64,000 nt of DNA from a virus. The translations under genes were made by a program, and so were the position numbers. Positions within the stretch are counted from its first letter, which is position 1. Every line of letters begins with the position of its first letter. The notes under the pieces are model-generated. The model did not search any database. It was given only the letters and a program-made list of their open reading frames with translations, and was not told the origin of the DNA. The stretch is taken from positions 111,003-175,002 of IMG/VR virus record IMGVR_UViG_3300035698_004085, one strand, 5' to 3'. Below, one piece after another: positions 48,178 to 55,907 of this stretch.

Positions 48178-48384
48178 ATTTTTACCTGCGAAATAAACAT
48201 AGGTCCAGGAAAGCGAATAATGGTTAATCCAGCTCAACACCAATGGGCTTATATTCTGGACAACGATCAACTAGCCGTAATCTTCGGACCACTAACCGCT
48301 GAAGAACAAGTTGAACGCGCTGTAAGGCAAACTATGTTAGAAGACACAAAGGAGAAAATCTATAATGACGGAGAAGAAGAATAA
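48178..48384 (+). CDS. Small protein with probable ATT start codon
   Basis: 68 residues. TTAAGGAG (48163-48170) lies seven bases before ATT 48178, and the frame reads FTCEINIGPGKR from there to TAA 48384. The first in-frame ATG (48220 region) has no ribosome binding site and would drop 14 residues of well-formed sequence. Initiation at AUU is known for bacterial infC. The next gene starts inside its end. Confidence 0.6.
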   Translation: MFTCEINIGPGKRIMVNPAQHQWAYILDNDQLAVIFGPLTAEEQVERAVRQTMLEDTKEKIYNDGEEE

Positions 48385-48550
48385 TACCTTAAAAGAACTA
48401 GAAAGGATAAGAGTCTACGCTGAAGATATTATAGACTACCTTATGCTAGGGAAATGCCAAAGAAACAAAGCACTGTTCTACGCCTCAAAAATTATAGAAG
48501 AAGTCTCTAATCTTCAAGAATCCTTTAATTCCTTTAACGACTCTCAATAA
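48365..48550 (+). CDS. Small helical protein
   Basis: 61 residues, helical (ELERIRVYAEDIIDYLM). AAAGGAGAAAATCTATA before ATG 48365, inside the previous gene. Confidence 0.58.
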   Translation: MTEKKNNTLKELERIRVYAEDIIDYLMLGKCQRNKALFYASKIIEEVSNLQESFNSFNDSQ

Positions 48551-48729
48551 AATTCTTAATTATAACTACATGATTTCACTAAGGAATCTTTATAGATCTA
48601 TAATTAGCACTTTGATTAAAAAGATCAATTTAGTATATTAGATAAGAGATTATCAAATAATTAATAATTTTTAACTTAATCCTAGAAAAAAGAAAAGTAT
48701 AATCCAAAAAAGTAATGTTAGTAATAGTC

Positions 48730-48763
48730 GGGAGTCAAAGACTCCCTGAGTACGAAGTACTCA
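48730..48763 (+). repeat. Two back-to-back 17-base hairpins
   Basis: GGGAGTC-AAA-GACTCCC (48730-48746) is followed without a gap by TGAGTAC-GAA-GTACTCA (48747-48763). Both have seven perfect pairs and three-base loops. Confidence 0.9.
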
Positions 48764-48896
48764 ATTAACCAGTCATTCTAAAAACAAATTTAAAATTTAA
48801 AAACAAATTAACAATCTTTAAAAATTCTTTTAAGCAACAGATCTATCTTTTTCTAAGACAAAATAAATAATAAATGTAAAACAAAGTAAGGTTAAT

Positions 48897-48936
48897 CTTT
48901 TGCTACGCAAAAGCATAGCTCGCTTCGCTCACTATG
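48897..48936 (+). repeat. Second pair of adjacent hairpins
   Basis: CTTTTGC-TAC-GCAAAAG (48897-48913, seven pairs, three-base loop) is followed directly by CATAG...CTATG (48914-48936, 13-base loop). Confidence 0.85.
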
Positions 48937-49077
48937 ACTTAATTTTAAAAGTCTTTTTCTTTTGATATATAGGTAAGAGATCTAATATAGGTAATACATA
49001 CTTCAACCATAAAAAGATCTATATATATTTTGATTTCCGCCTATATCGTATTCCAATCTTATTTTAAACTCAAACCT

Positions 49078-49110
49078 GATTAAATAAATCTAGAGCTTAT
49101 AAGCTATACT
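49078..49110 (+). promoter_or_regulatory. Class 2 promoter candidate GATTAA-N21-TATACT
   Basis: GATTAA (49078-49083) and TATACT (49105-49110), spacer 21. Weaker match in the -35 element. Confidence 0.5.
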
Positions 49111-49162
49111 TAGAAAAGGCTGAGGCACTTATCGCCATAAATAGTTAATAAAGGATAAGTCA

Positions 49163-49654
49163 GTGACTGCTACCACTACTAAATCATCTGATGCCATTAA
49201 GCGTTTAGAAACTCGTATTGACGACTTAACGTCTTCTAAAATAAGTAAAGACTTTGCATTATCAGAAATCGATAATCTAAAAGAAAGCATAAAGAGACTA
49301 GACGATGATCTGGATAACGTTCCTCATGATTGTCTTCAAACATCTTCTTTTAAAATTATGAGTAAACGAATAGACGATGCTAACGCTTCAATAACAAACA
49401 ATGATAGCTCTATTAAGAGATTATACATCTGGCAAGCCGGAGTAGGCATCTCTCTCCTCTTATTCTTCCTAACTGTAGGTATAGCTGCTCTAGTCTACGT
49501 AAGCGACATAAGCCATAAGGCAGACACCAACAGAACCGATCTCACAAAGATTGAAAAGAGATTAGACAAAGACGATGAAGCCAGAACATCCAAGCTTGAG
49601 AACCTAGTCACTAACGCTATTTTAAACGCCCAAGCAGACACCTGCAGCCAATAA
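49163..49654 (+). CDS. Coiled coil, membrane helix, coiled coil protein
   Basis: 163 residues. Helical heptads (about 8-60 and 62-90), one strong transmembrane segment (about 95-115), then another charged helix (120-150). The layout suits a membrane-anchored oligomer, such as a spanin, holin partner or rI-like regulator, but no family is recognised. GGATAAGTCA precedes the ATG. Confidence 0.62.
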   Translation: MTATTTKSSDAIKRLETRIDDLTSSKISKDFALSEIDNLKESIKRLDDDLDNVPHDCLQTSSFKIMSKRIDDANASITNNDSSIKRLYIWQAGVGISLLLFFLTVGIAALVYVSDISHKADTNRTDLTKIEKRLDKDDEARTSKLENLVTNAILNAQADTCSQ

Positions 49655-49689
49655 AACTATAAATTTCCGTCTTCCTAAAGAACTTATGC

Positions 49690-49695
49690 TATAAT
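49690..49695 (+). promoter_or_regulatory. Extended -10 promoter TGCTATAAT
   Basis: TATAAT with TGC directly before it. Neither TTGACA nor CTTTAA is found at the expected distance. Confidence 0.5.
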
Positions 49696-49742
49696 TATGC
49701 ATTAGTTAGTAAGTTATATATAACTGGAAGGTGGTAATCTAT

Positions 49743-50552
49743 ATGTCAAGCACACAACCGACAATAAGTAATCGATGTAAAGTATGTCAACTAATTAAAG
49801 TGGAACCCTCACTATGGAGAGAAATCCACGATAAAGTACTTAACGAGAAAATCTCCCAAGCAAAAGTATGCGCCTGGGCTAACTCCAGACTAGAAGTTAT
49901 AAACGCAAGCAAAGACGAAGAAGAACAAATAACTCTAGTCTCTCCGCAAAACTTCTCCTATCACTTCACGCATCACATGAGCGACACAATTAGAGCCAAT
50001 CTTCAATTCTCGACAGAAGCAAGAGAAACCCTAGAAGTAGAAGCAGGAACGCACTACACCTCAGAAGAAAAAGCCGTAGCAGATATATTTATCAAAAACT
50101 GGACAATCGAACTAGACGACTACACCCTAATAGCTTCTATGGTCCAAACCCTAGAAACCAACATCTGGGCTTTGGATTCAGAAATCAAAGAAGAACAAGC
50201 CAAAAGCGTTCAAGAAGGCTACAAAAAAAGAATGAACATCCACAGGCTAAACATGTTCAAAGCACATGTTAAAGACCTAATGGAACTCAAGAGCCAACTA
50301 GTAAAGCTCAGGAACTCCTCCAAGGTAGCAGGAACCGCCGTACAAGCAGCTGCACAGTTCTGTACCTCAGCATTCATTGATACAATGATGAAGGCTTCTA
50401 CGGAAGCCCTAGACACATTCAACTCAGCAAGACCCGGAGAAACGCTTCAAGTTGAAGTCATAGGAATGCTTAGACAAAGAATTGGCGAACAAGCGAAGCT
50501 CATCGCGCCAGAAGTTGTCCTGAGAACCCTAAAGGAATACAAGCTAAAATAA
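49743..50552 (+). CDS. Putative terminase small subunit
   Basis: 269 residues. Helical throughout, with an N-terminal knuckle (NRCKVCQLI), a Lys/Asp/Ser middle and long helices. The call rests on position upstream of TerL and on size and helix content; no HTH is obvious, and two small genes and an HNH gene lie between them. ATG 49743 follows GGAAGGTGG; the GTG at 49731 is part of that ribosome binding site. Confidence 0.5.
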   Translation: MSSTQPTISNRCKVCQLIKVEPSLWREIHDKVLNEKISQAKVCAWANSRLEVINASKDEEEQITLVSPQNFSYHFTHHMSDTIRANLQFSTEARETLEVEAGTHYTSEEKAVADIFIKNWTIELDDYTLIASMVQTLETNIWALDSEIKEEQAKSVQEGYKKRMNIHRLNMFKAHVKDLMELKSQLVKLRNSSKVAGTAVQAAAQFCTSAFIDTMMKASTEALDTFNSARPGETLQVEVIGMLRQRIGEQAKLIAPEVVLRTLKEYKLK

Positions 50553-50556
50553 TGTT

Positions 50557-50784
50557 ATGAAACACAATCCTCACAAAACATATGATCTAAAAACCTACAA
50601 AGGTTCAAAAGCTCGCGTTGTAATAGACATTCCTCTAGAAGAATATCATCACATATTTCAGGAATTGTCTACAGGCGATGAAGAAGAACCAGAAATCCAT
50701 ATTGGTAATGTCTTCGTTCAAGCACTAAGAGAAGAAGACGGGGAATATTGGATCGACTGTAGTCTGGTGAGACTAGATGGCTAA
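50557..50784 (+). CDS. Small acidic protein
   Basis: 75 residues, beta-like with acidic loop (GDEEEPEIHIGNVFV). The next gene starts eight bases before its end. Confidence 0.58.
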   Translation: MKHNPHKTYDLKTYKGSKARVVIDIPLEEYHHIFQELSTGDEEEPEIHIGNVFVQALREEDGEYWIDCSLVRLDG

Positions 50785-51073
50785 GCTACTATTCACTCCC
50801 AAAACCTTCGCGTTAGATCACGTCATTCGTAATGAACAAGGAAGACCATTAGGCAGAATCGTTATGTACGATGACGATGCCTACGTGCCTGGAGAAGATA
50901 TTAAAGTGGCAATTCTCAAAATACCTTTAGTGTTTGAGAAGAGATTAAGAGGTCTTGTCTTCTATATTGATGAATTTGAATATAAAATACCTGAAGACGT
51001 AAGTGACATGAGAATTAATAATAGGAAAGAAGATGCCGTAGCATCTTCTTTCGTTCTTAAGAGAGTTGATTAA
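50777..51073 (+). CDS. Small beta-rich protein
   Basis: 98 residues with many strands; overlaps the previous gene. No family recognised. Confidence 0.58.
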   Translation: MAKLLFTPKTFALDHVIRNEQGRPLGRIVMYDDDAYVPGEDIKVAILKIPLVFEKRLRGLVFYIDEFEYKIPEDVSDMRINNRKEDAVASSFVLKRVD

Positions 51074-51076
51074 AGT

Positions 51077-51358
51077 ATGGAAATTATAAAAAAGAGATGT
51101 AGTAAGTGTAAGATTGAAAAACCTTTAGAAGAGTTTTATCCGAATAGTGAGACAGGAGAGATGATGACTTGGGACAACTATGGTATTCCAGATCCTAATA
51201 ATTATTTGAGTGGTTGGCATATGGATCACATTAAGCCTCTAGATAGTTTTGAGCTATCGGATAGGCAGCAATTTCTTATAGCAGCTAACTATACCAATAT
51301 TCAGCCGTTGTGGGCTTATGATAATTTGAGTAAGGGATCTGAGAGAAATAATGTCTAA
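51077..51358 (+). CDS. Short HNH endonuclease
   Basis: 93 residues. A lone CSKCKIEKPLEEFYP knuckle is joined directly to the HNH core (GWHMDHIKPLDSF...NYTNIQPLWA-x-DN). The usual linker and central domain are missing, so it looks like an internally deleted version of the long HNH type seen at 53541. It overlaps TerL by eight bases. Confidence 0.82.
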   Translation: MEIIKKRCSKCKIEKPLEEFYPNSETGEMMTWDNYGIPDPNNYLSGWHMDHIKPLDSFELSDRQQFLIAANYTNIQPLWAYDNLSKGSERNNV

Positions 51359-53495
51359 TAATTTTTTAGATAAAATAAATGATTTAGTGGATAGTAGGCT
51401 TTTGGGTGATAAAGGTACCGAAGAGACGAGGTATCTTAGCAAGATGGCTCCTAATGCCATTGAGTGGGTAATTCGACCTGAATACTGGAATATGGCTTCT
51501 ACTTATCGCTACCCACGTCAATACCAGATTATTAGGGATTTGTTTAACCTAAGATGTGTTAACTGTAACAGCCAAGACTGCGCTGCTATTGATGCGTTTG
51601 ATAAACCAAGATCTTATCTTGAGTCTGAAGTATTATTGGTGTGGAAAGACGAGTTTCAAGATTTTGTTTGTCCTAAGTGTGGTAATGCTCTTTCAGGGTT
51701 TATTGATGAGGGGTTAGTAACAAACTACAATGAAGCGATCATCGTCTCGGGCATGAGGGGTGGAAAGTCCTTTACTTCCGGGCACTTAGGCGGGTATTAC
51801 GAACACGTACTTAGGACGCTCTCAATGAAGGGAAAGGGTTCTGTTCAGAGGTATTTTAATCTAGCTCCTAGTGAGTGGTTAGAATGTACTTTTGCTGCAA
51901 GTACTGCAACCCAAGCAAAAGAAACCGCCTTTTGGAAGTACAGGGAGATGCGAAAGACTAGTCCTTGGATTCAGAAACACGTTGCTTGGGTGCAGAAGAA
52001 AGAAGCGGAGCAACTTAGTACTCAGGAGAATTGGACCTATAAGGTTTTAGAAGATACCATTAATGATGGATGGCTTCAGGTTAGATTTAATAGAGTGTCT
52101 AGTAACTCAGCTGGTATCGCTGGTCGTACTAGAGTACTTGCTATGATCGATGAGTTGTCTAGGCTCTCAACCTCAGAATCAAAGAACTCTGCCCAAGAGC
52201 TTTATCGAGTTCTTAATCAATCTTTGAAAACTGTTAGAGGAGCTGTTAGGAAATATTCGTTGTTTCCTTTTGCAGGAATGATGGGTAATGTTACTTCTCC
52301 TATAGCTTTGGATGATGCAGCAATGTTGATTCTAAATCAAGCTAAAGCCGGGGAGCGTAAGAGAACATATTATTGGCACGGGGCTACTTGGGAGTTTACT
52401 ACTGAGCTTACTCGTGAAGATTTTGATGATGAGTTTGAGAAAGATCCAGTTGGGGCGCTACGTGACTTTGGTGCCCAACCTGCAGCAGCCGAAACTCCAT
52501 TGATTCCAGATACTCTTCGTTTCTGGAAGTCAATTGATTTTGATCGTGAATCTATTTGCGAGTTTGTTCCAACGCATATTACTGATAAAACGAATAAGCA
52601 ATATGTTGGAGCGAGGGTTAATACTGTTGATTACAACTTTTTGGATCAGCATTACATATTTTGCGATGCTGGAGAAACTTGGGATAGTTTCGCAATGTGT
52701 ATTTCGCACCCAGTTATACTAGCTTCCAATACCTTTAAGAATGAAGCAAATTTTGGTGAAAATTATTCATCAATTCCTAAAGGGTCAATGCATGTAAGTG
52801 AGCTGCCAACGAATCCCGATTCTCCCATGGCTCTAGGCATACATAGGTTTGATCAACGGGTTCACCCAGCTGCTGCTTATCGAAACCCAGAAGCTTTAGG
52901 CAGGATGATTACTGTGATTGATGCATGCTACAGGATTATACCTACTAAGGATCGTGACATTCATTATCAATCTATTATAGAGATTATAAAATCTTTACAA
53001 AAGAAGATAAAGGTTGCTGCAGTTTGCTATGATACGTGGAACAGCGTTTCTCAGATCCAAGCTATAAGGGATTTAGGAATTCAATCTTACAAAGTTAGGT
53101 TAAAGAATGAGGATTATATGTCATTTGTTTCTCAGGTTAACAACGATTTAGTTTCTTTGCTTCCACCATTGCCTGAAGACCATTTTAAACTGAGTGATGC
53201 GGGTATATTACAAATAGGTAAGAACGAAGAATTGATGAGTCCTCAGGGAGTTGGCATCCTAGAGCTTTTAAAATTGGAAAGAAGCCCTGACTTAAAAAAG
53301 GTTTTGGCACCTAGTAAGAAGGGTAAGGTAAGAGGCAGAGACAGTGACGATATAGCGCGATGTATTATAGGGGCTAACCATATCGTTAAAGATTCTGTAG
53401 TAAATAATGCTCAAGATTCTGGTAAGAAGAGGGAATTGCGGAAAAAGCAGATTGCTACAGGTATGGGTACCGGCCCATATTTATTCAAGGGCTAG
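51351..53495 (+). CDS. terL: Terminase large subunit
   Basis: 714 residues. TerL powers DNA packaging and cuts the concatemer. The ATPase has Walker A SGMRGGKS (133-140) and Walker B VLAMIDE (262-268); the RNase H-like nuclease begins at YIFCDAGETWDS (435-446, Asp439). Cysteines CVNCNSQDC (69-77) and CPKC (107-110) form an N-terminal zinc insertion before the ATPase, which is not universal in the family. Flanked on both sides by HNH genes. Confidence 0.95.
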   Translation: MSNNFLDKINDLVDSRLLGDKGTEETRYLSKMAPNAIEWVIRPEYWNMASTYRYPRQYQIIRDLFNLRCVNCNSQDCAAIDAFDKPRSYLESEVLLVWKDEFQDFVCPKCGNALSGFIDEGLVTNYNEAIIVSGMRGGKSFTSGHLGGYYEHVLRTLSMKGKGSVQRYFNLAPSEWLECTFAASTATQAKETAFWKYREMRKTSPWIQKHVAWVQKKEAEQLSTQENWTYKVLEDTINDGWLQVRFNRVSSNSAGIAGRTRVLAMIDELSRLSTSESKNSAQELYRVLNQSLKTVRGAVRKYSLFPFAGMMGNVTSPIALDDAAMLILNQAKAGERKRTYYWHGATWEFTTELTREDFDDEFEKDPVGALRDFGAQPAAAETPLIPDTLRFWKSIDFDRESICEFVPTHITDKTNKQYVGARVNTVDYNFLDQHYIFCDAGETWDSFAMCISHPVILASNTFKNEANFGENYSSIPKGSMHVSELPTNPDSPMALGIHRFDQRVHPAAAYRNPEALGRMITVIDACYRIIPTKDRDIHYQSIIEIIKSLQKKIKVAAVCYDTWNSVSQIQAIRDLGIQSYKVRLKNEDYMSFVSQVNNDLVSLLPPLPEDHFKLSDAGILQIGKNEELMSPQGVGILELLKLERSPDLKKVLAPSKKGKVRGRDSDDIARCIIGANHIVKDSVVNNAQDSGKKRELRKKQIATGMGTGPYLFKG

Positions 53496-53540
53496 CTTTA
53501 GTCTTCGTAGGATGTTTTAGTTTAGGAGTATCTTTAAAAA

Positions 53541-54539
53541 ATGGTTGAATTAAGAACTAAAGTATGTTGTAACTATGCGTGTGAACTATTAGGTGTTTTT
53601 CAGAGCTTTGATAACTTTTATTCAGACAACTCTGCAGGTGATGGTAAGGAGACGCGGTGTAAGAAATGTAGAAATTTAGCGTCTAATTCTAGGTCTTATG
53701 ACTATGAAGCTAACTATGTGGAAGACTGTTCAAGAGTTAGGTTATGTAATAAGTGTGGAGAAGAGAAGAATGTTGTGTGCGAGTTTGGTAAGAAGAAAGG
53801 TGGTAAGTTTGGAAGAAGAGCTATCTGTAAGGATTGTACGAGAACTGACACCATAGCTTATAAGTCAAATCCTGAGGTAAAAGAGAGGCTGGATGCTCAA
53901 GCAAAAGCTAGGAGTCTTGATCCAGTATTCATAGAGCGGACGGTTCAGTATAGTAAAAAGAGAAATGCGTTACCTGGAGTGAAGCTTCAGAACGCATTAT
54001 GTGGTAAAGCCTACCGAGCTAATAATAAAGATAAGATAAAGCAGAGAAATAGGCTTAGATACCTTTCTAAGAAAGACCACATAAAGGCAGTTCAGGCGGT
54101 GTATCTTCAGAAACTTCAGACTAAACTGAAGTTAAGCTTGAAAGGTAAGGCTCGGAGAGCCACACCAAAAGGTTCCATAGACTCACGTATGTCTTCTAAC
54201 GTTTATCAGTCATTGGCTCATCAAAAAAGCGGTAGGCGTTGGGAGGAGTTGGCTGGCTGGGAGATTGAAGAGGCGCTAGCTCATTGGGAGACAGAGGGAT
54301 TGTTGCTTCCTCATCCGATAACCGGAGAGAAAATGGTTATTGGAAAATCTGAGATAGACCTACATCATATTCAACCTATTGCTTCTTTTAATTATGAAAC
54401 AGCAGAAGATCCAGAGTTTAAACAGTGCTGGGCACTTACTAATCTTCAGCCTCTTTGGCGGGATGACCATACTAGTATAGACCATAATATTTTGATACAT
54501 GTGATAATATCAAGTAAGAAATCCTGTTTAATTCCTTGA
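53541..54539 (+). CDS. Long HNH endonuclease with zinc knuckles
   Basis: 332 residues. Two N-terminal knuckles (CCNYACE...CKKC and LCNKCGEEK...CKDC), a long basic helical section (about 110-220) and a C-terminal HNH (IDLHHIQPI...CWALTNLQPLW). A C-terminal half of the central part (HWETEGLLLPHP) resembles DNA-binding segments of homing nucleases. Position next to terL is typical of such mobile genes. Confidence 0.85.
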   Translation: MVELRTKVCCNYACELLGVFQSFDNFYSDNSAGDGKETRCKKCRNLASNSRSYDYEANYVEDCSRVRLCNKCGEEKNVVCEFGKKKGGKFGRRAICKDCTRTDTIAYKSNPEVKERLDAQAKARSLDPVFIERTVQYSKKRNALPGVKLQNALCGKAYRANNKDKIKQRNRLRYLSKKDHIKAVQAVYLQKLQTKLKLSLKGKARRATPKGSIDSRMSSNVYQSLAHQKSGRRWEELAGWEIEEALAHWETEGLLLPHPITGEKMVIGKSEIDLHHIQPIASFNYETAEDPEFKQCWALTNLQPLWRDDHTSIDHNILIHVIISSKKSCLIP

Positions 54540-54564
54540 CATCTATGGTCGGTTGTAGTATAGT
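54536..54564 (+). promoter_or_regulatory. Class 1 promoter TTGACA-N17-TATAGT
   Basis: -35 at 54536-54541, overlapping the preceding stop; -10 at 54559-54564. Confidence 0.85.
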
Positions 54565-54600
54565 CCTGTTACACAATTTAATAAAGGAGTTTTGAAAAAA

Positions 54601-54876
54601 ATGGAAAATGGTAAAGAATCAACTGTAGGGCTTTGCGAAGATGGTTATGATGATGTTTGTAAGGACTGTAGATGTGCTGAAGAGGATGAGGGGCATGAGT
54701 TTGACGAATACTTGGATCAGACTATCGCTAGGATCACAGATAAGTATGTAAGTATGTGTATCAATAGGCATGAGTCTGACGATGTTACTGATGAGATGAC
54801 TGATGAGTTTATGGAGGACCATGAACCAGCTATTAGCGCAGAAATTAGGATTGTTATGGATATTGTTTTTGGGTAA
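54601..54876 (+). CDS. Small acidic Cys-containing protein
   Basis: 91 residues, strongly acidic, CEDGYDDVCKDCRC near the N-terminus. The ATG at 54601 is preferred to an in-frame TTG two bases after the GGAG. Confidence 0.6.
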   Translation: MENGKESTVGLCEDGYDDVCKDCRCAEEDEGHEFDEYLDQTIARITDKYVSMCINRHESDDVTDEMTDEFMEDHEPAISAEIRIVMDIVFG

Positions 54877-54884
54877 CTAATTCC

Positions 54885-54913
54885 TTGACACTCTTAAAAT
54901 AGTGTGCTATCTT
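54885..54913 (+). promoter_or_regulatory. Class 1 promoter almost touching the start codon
   Basis: TTGACA (54885-54890)-N17-TATCTT (54908-54913) with TGC before the -10 box. Expected mRNA start near 54920, three bases before ATG 54923. Confidence 0.8.
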
Positions 54914-54922
54914 TATCTTACT

Positions 54923-55672
54923 ATGAAAATACAAATACTTTCAGACCTTCATCTCGAATTCAAACACAAGAAACTTCCTCAAATTTCTGATGAAGCTGAT
55001 GTTTTAATTTTCGCAGGTGACACTTCGTCTTTGCCAGAGCAGTATGGCATTTATTTTGAGTCTTTGCGAAAGAGGACTTCAGCGCCTATTGTAGTTGTGT
55101 TAGGTAATCACGAGTTTTATCATCATATGTTTGAGGATGCTGTTGACTTTTATCGAGAATATGTTGAGGATATTCCAGATCTTTATCTTTTGGATAATGA
55201 GTCTGTTGAGATTGACGGAGTAAAGTTTGTTGGCACAACTTTGTGGACAGATTTCGATAAGGGAAGATGCGAGTTTGAGGCTTTTAGGTATATGAATGAT
55301 TTTGAGTGTATTTTAACTTTGGACGAGGAGAGAAAGCTTTCAACAATATTTCCTAATGACATGGTTAACAAGTTTAACGAGAATGTTAGATTCTTGGAAC
55401 GAGAAGTTGATAGTGGGTCTGTAGTTATATCGCATCATGGTCCGTCGTTTGCCTGTGTTTCTGAAGCTTATAAGGGATCTAGGGTTAACGGAGCTTATTT
55501 TTCTGAGTTGAGTAACTTTATTTTAGAGAGAAATCCTAAATTGTGGGCTTATGGTCATACTCATACTCATAATGTTATTGAAATCGGAGATACTAAAGTT
55601 GTGTGTAACCCTTACGGCTATCCTTCTGAAGAGTATGTGAGCTATGTACAGAATTATATAGTGGAGATTTAA
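54923..55672 (+). CDS. Calcineurin-like metallophosphoesterase
   Basis: 249 residues with all metal motifs: SDLHLEF (7-13), FAGDTS, VVLGNHEFY, VISHHGPS and YGHTHTHN. Resembles bacterial single-domain phosphoesterases; substrate unknown. No ribosome binding site precedes the ATG and the promoter predicts a leaderless mRNA. A longer frame from GTG 54902 would begin inside the promoter. Unlike the enzyme at 19735 it has no C-terminal extension. Confidence 0.88.
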   Translation: MKIQILSDLHLEFKHKKLPQISDEADVLIFAGDTSSLPEQYGIYFESLRKRTSAPIVVVLGNHEFYHHMFEDAVDFYREYVEDIPDLYLLDNESVEIDGVKFVGTTLWTDFDKGRCEFEAFRYMNDFECILTLDEERKLSTIFPNDMVNKFNENVRFLEREVDSGSVVISHHGPSFACVSEAYKGSRVNGAYFSELSNFILERNPKLWAYGHTHTHNVIEIGDTKVVCNPYGYPSEEYVSYVQNYIVEI

Positions 55673-55673
55673 T

Positions 55674-55841
55674 ATGGCTAGGAAGAAGAAAGTAACGGTT
55701 GAGAAGATAGAGACTAATTATACAGCTATTGACTTGACTAAAAAGGAGCCAAAGTGTTTGCATAATAAGTGTGAGTACTGTAAGGCGGAGATTTGCGGAG
55801 AAGAGTGGTTTTCAATATGCCAACCTTCAACTAATTTATAA
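55674..55841 (+). CDS. Small zinc-knuckle protein
   Basis: 55 residues: basic start (ARKKKVTVEK), then CLHNKCEYCKAEICG, a likely zinc site. One base after the phosphoesterase. Confidence 0.58.
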   Translation: MARKKKVTVEKIETNYTAIDLTKKEPKCLHNKCEYCKAEICGEEWFSICQPSTNL

Positions 55842-55846
55842 TTCAT

Positions 55847-55878
55847 CTTTAAGGTTCCTACCTAATGTGCTGTATGAT
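55847..55878 (+). promoter_or_regulatory. Class 2 promoter CTTTAA-N20-TATGAT
   Basis: CTTTAA (55847-55852) and TATGAT (55873-55878), spacer 20. Confidence 0.6.
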
Positions 55879-55907
55879 TATATCAGATATTTAATGAGAG
55901 GCTAGAT

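Larger units (their letters stand above)
48551..49077 (+). other. Gene-free, hairpin-bearing region
   Basis: About 520 bases of very AT-rich DNA without a gene. It holds two pairs of adjacent hairpins (listed separately), repeated TTTAAAA/AAATTTAAA words and AGATCTATATATA near 49015. No promoter or terminator is convincing. Possible secondary origin, packaging or recombination site; function unknown. Confidence 0.55.
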
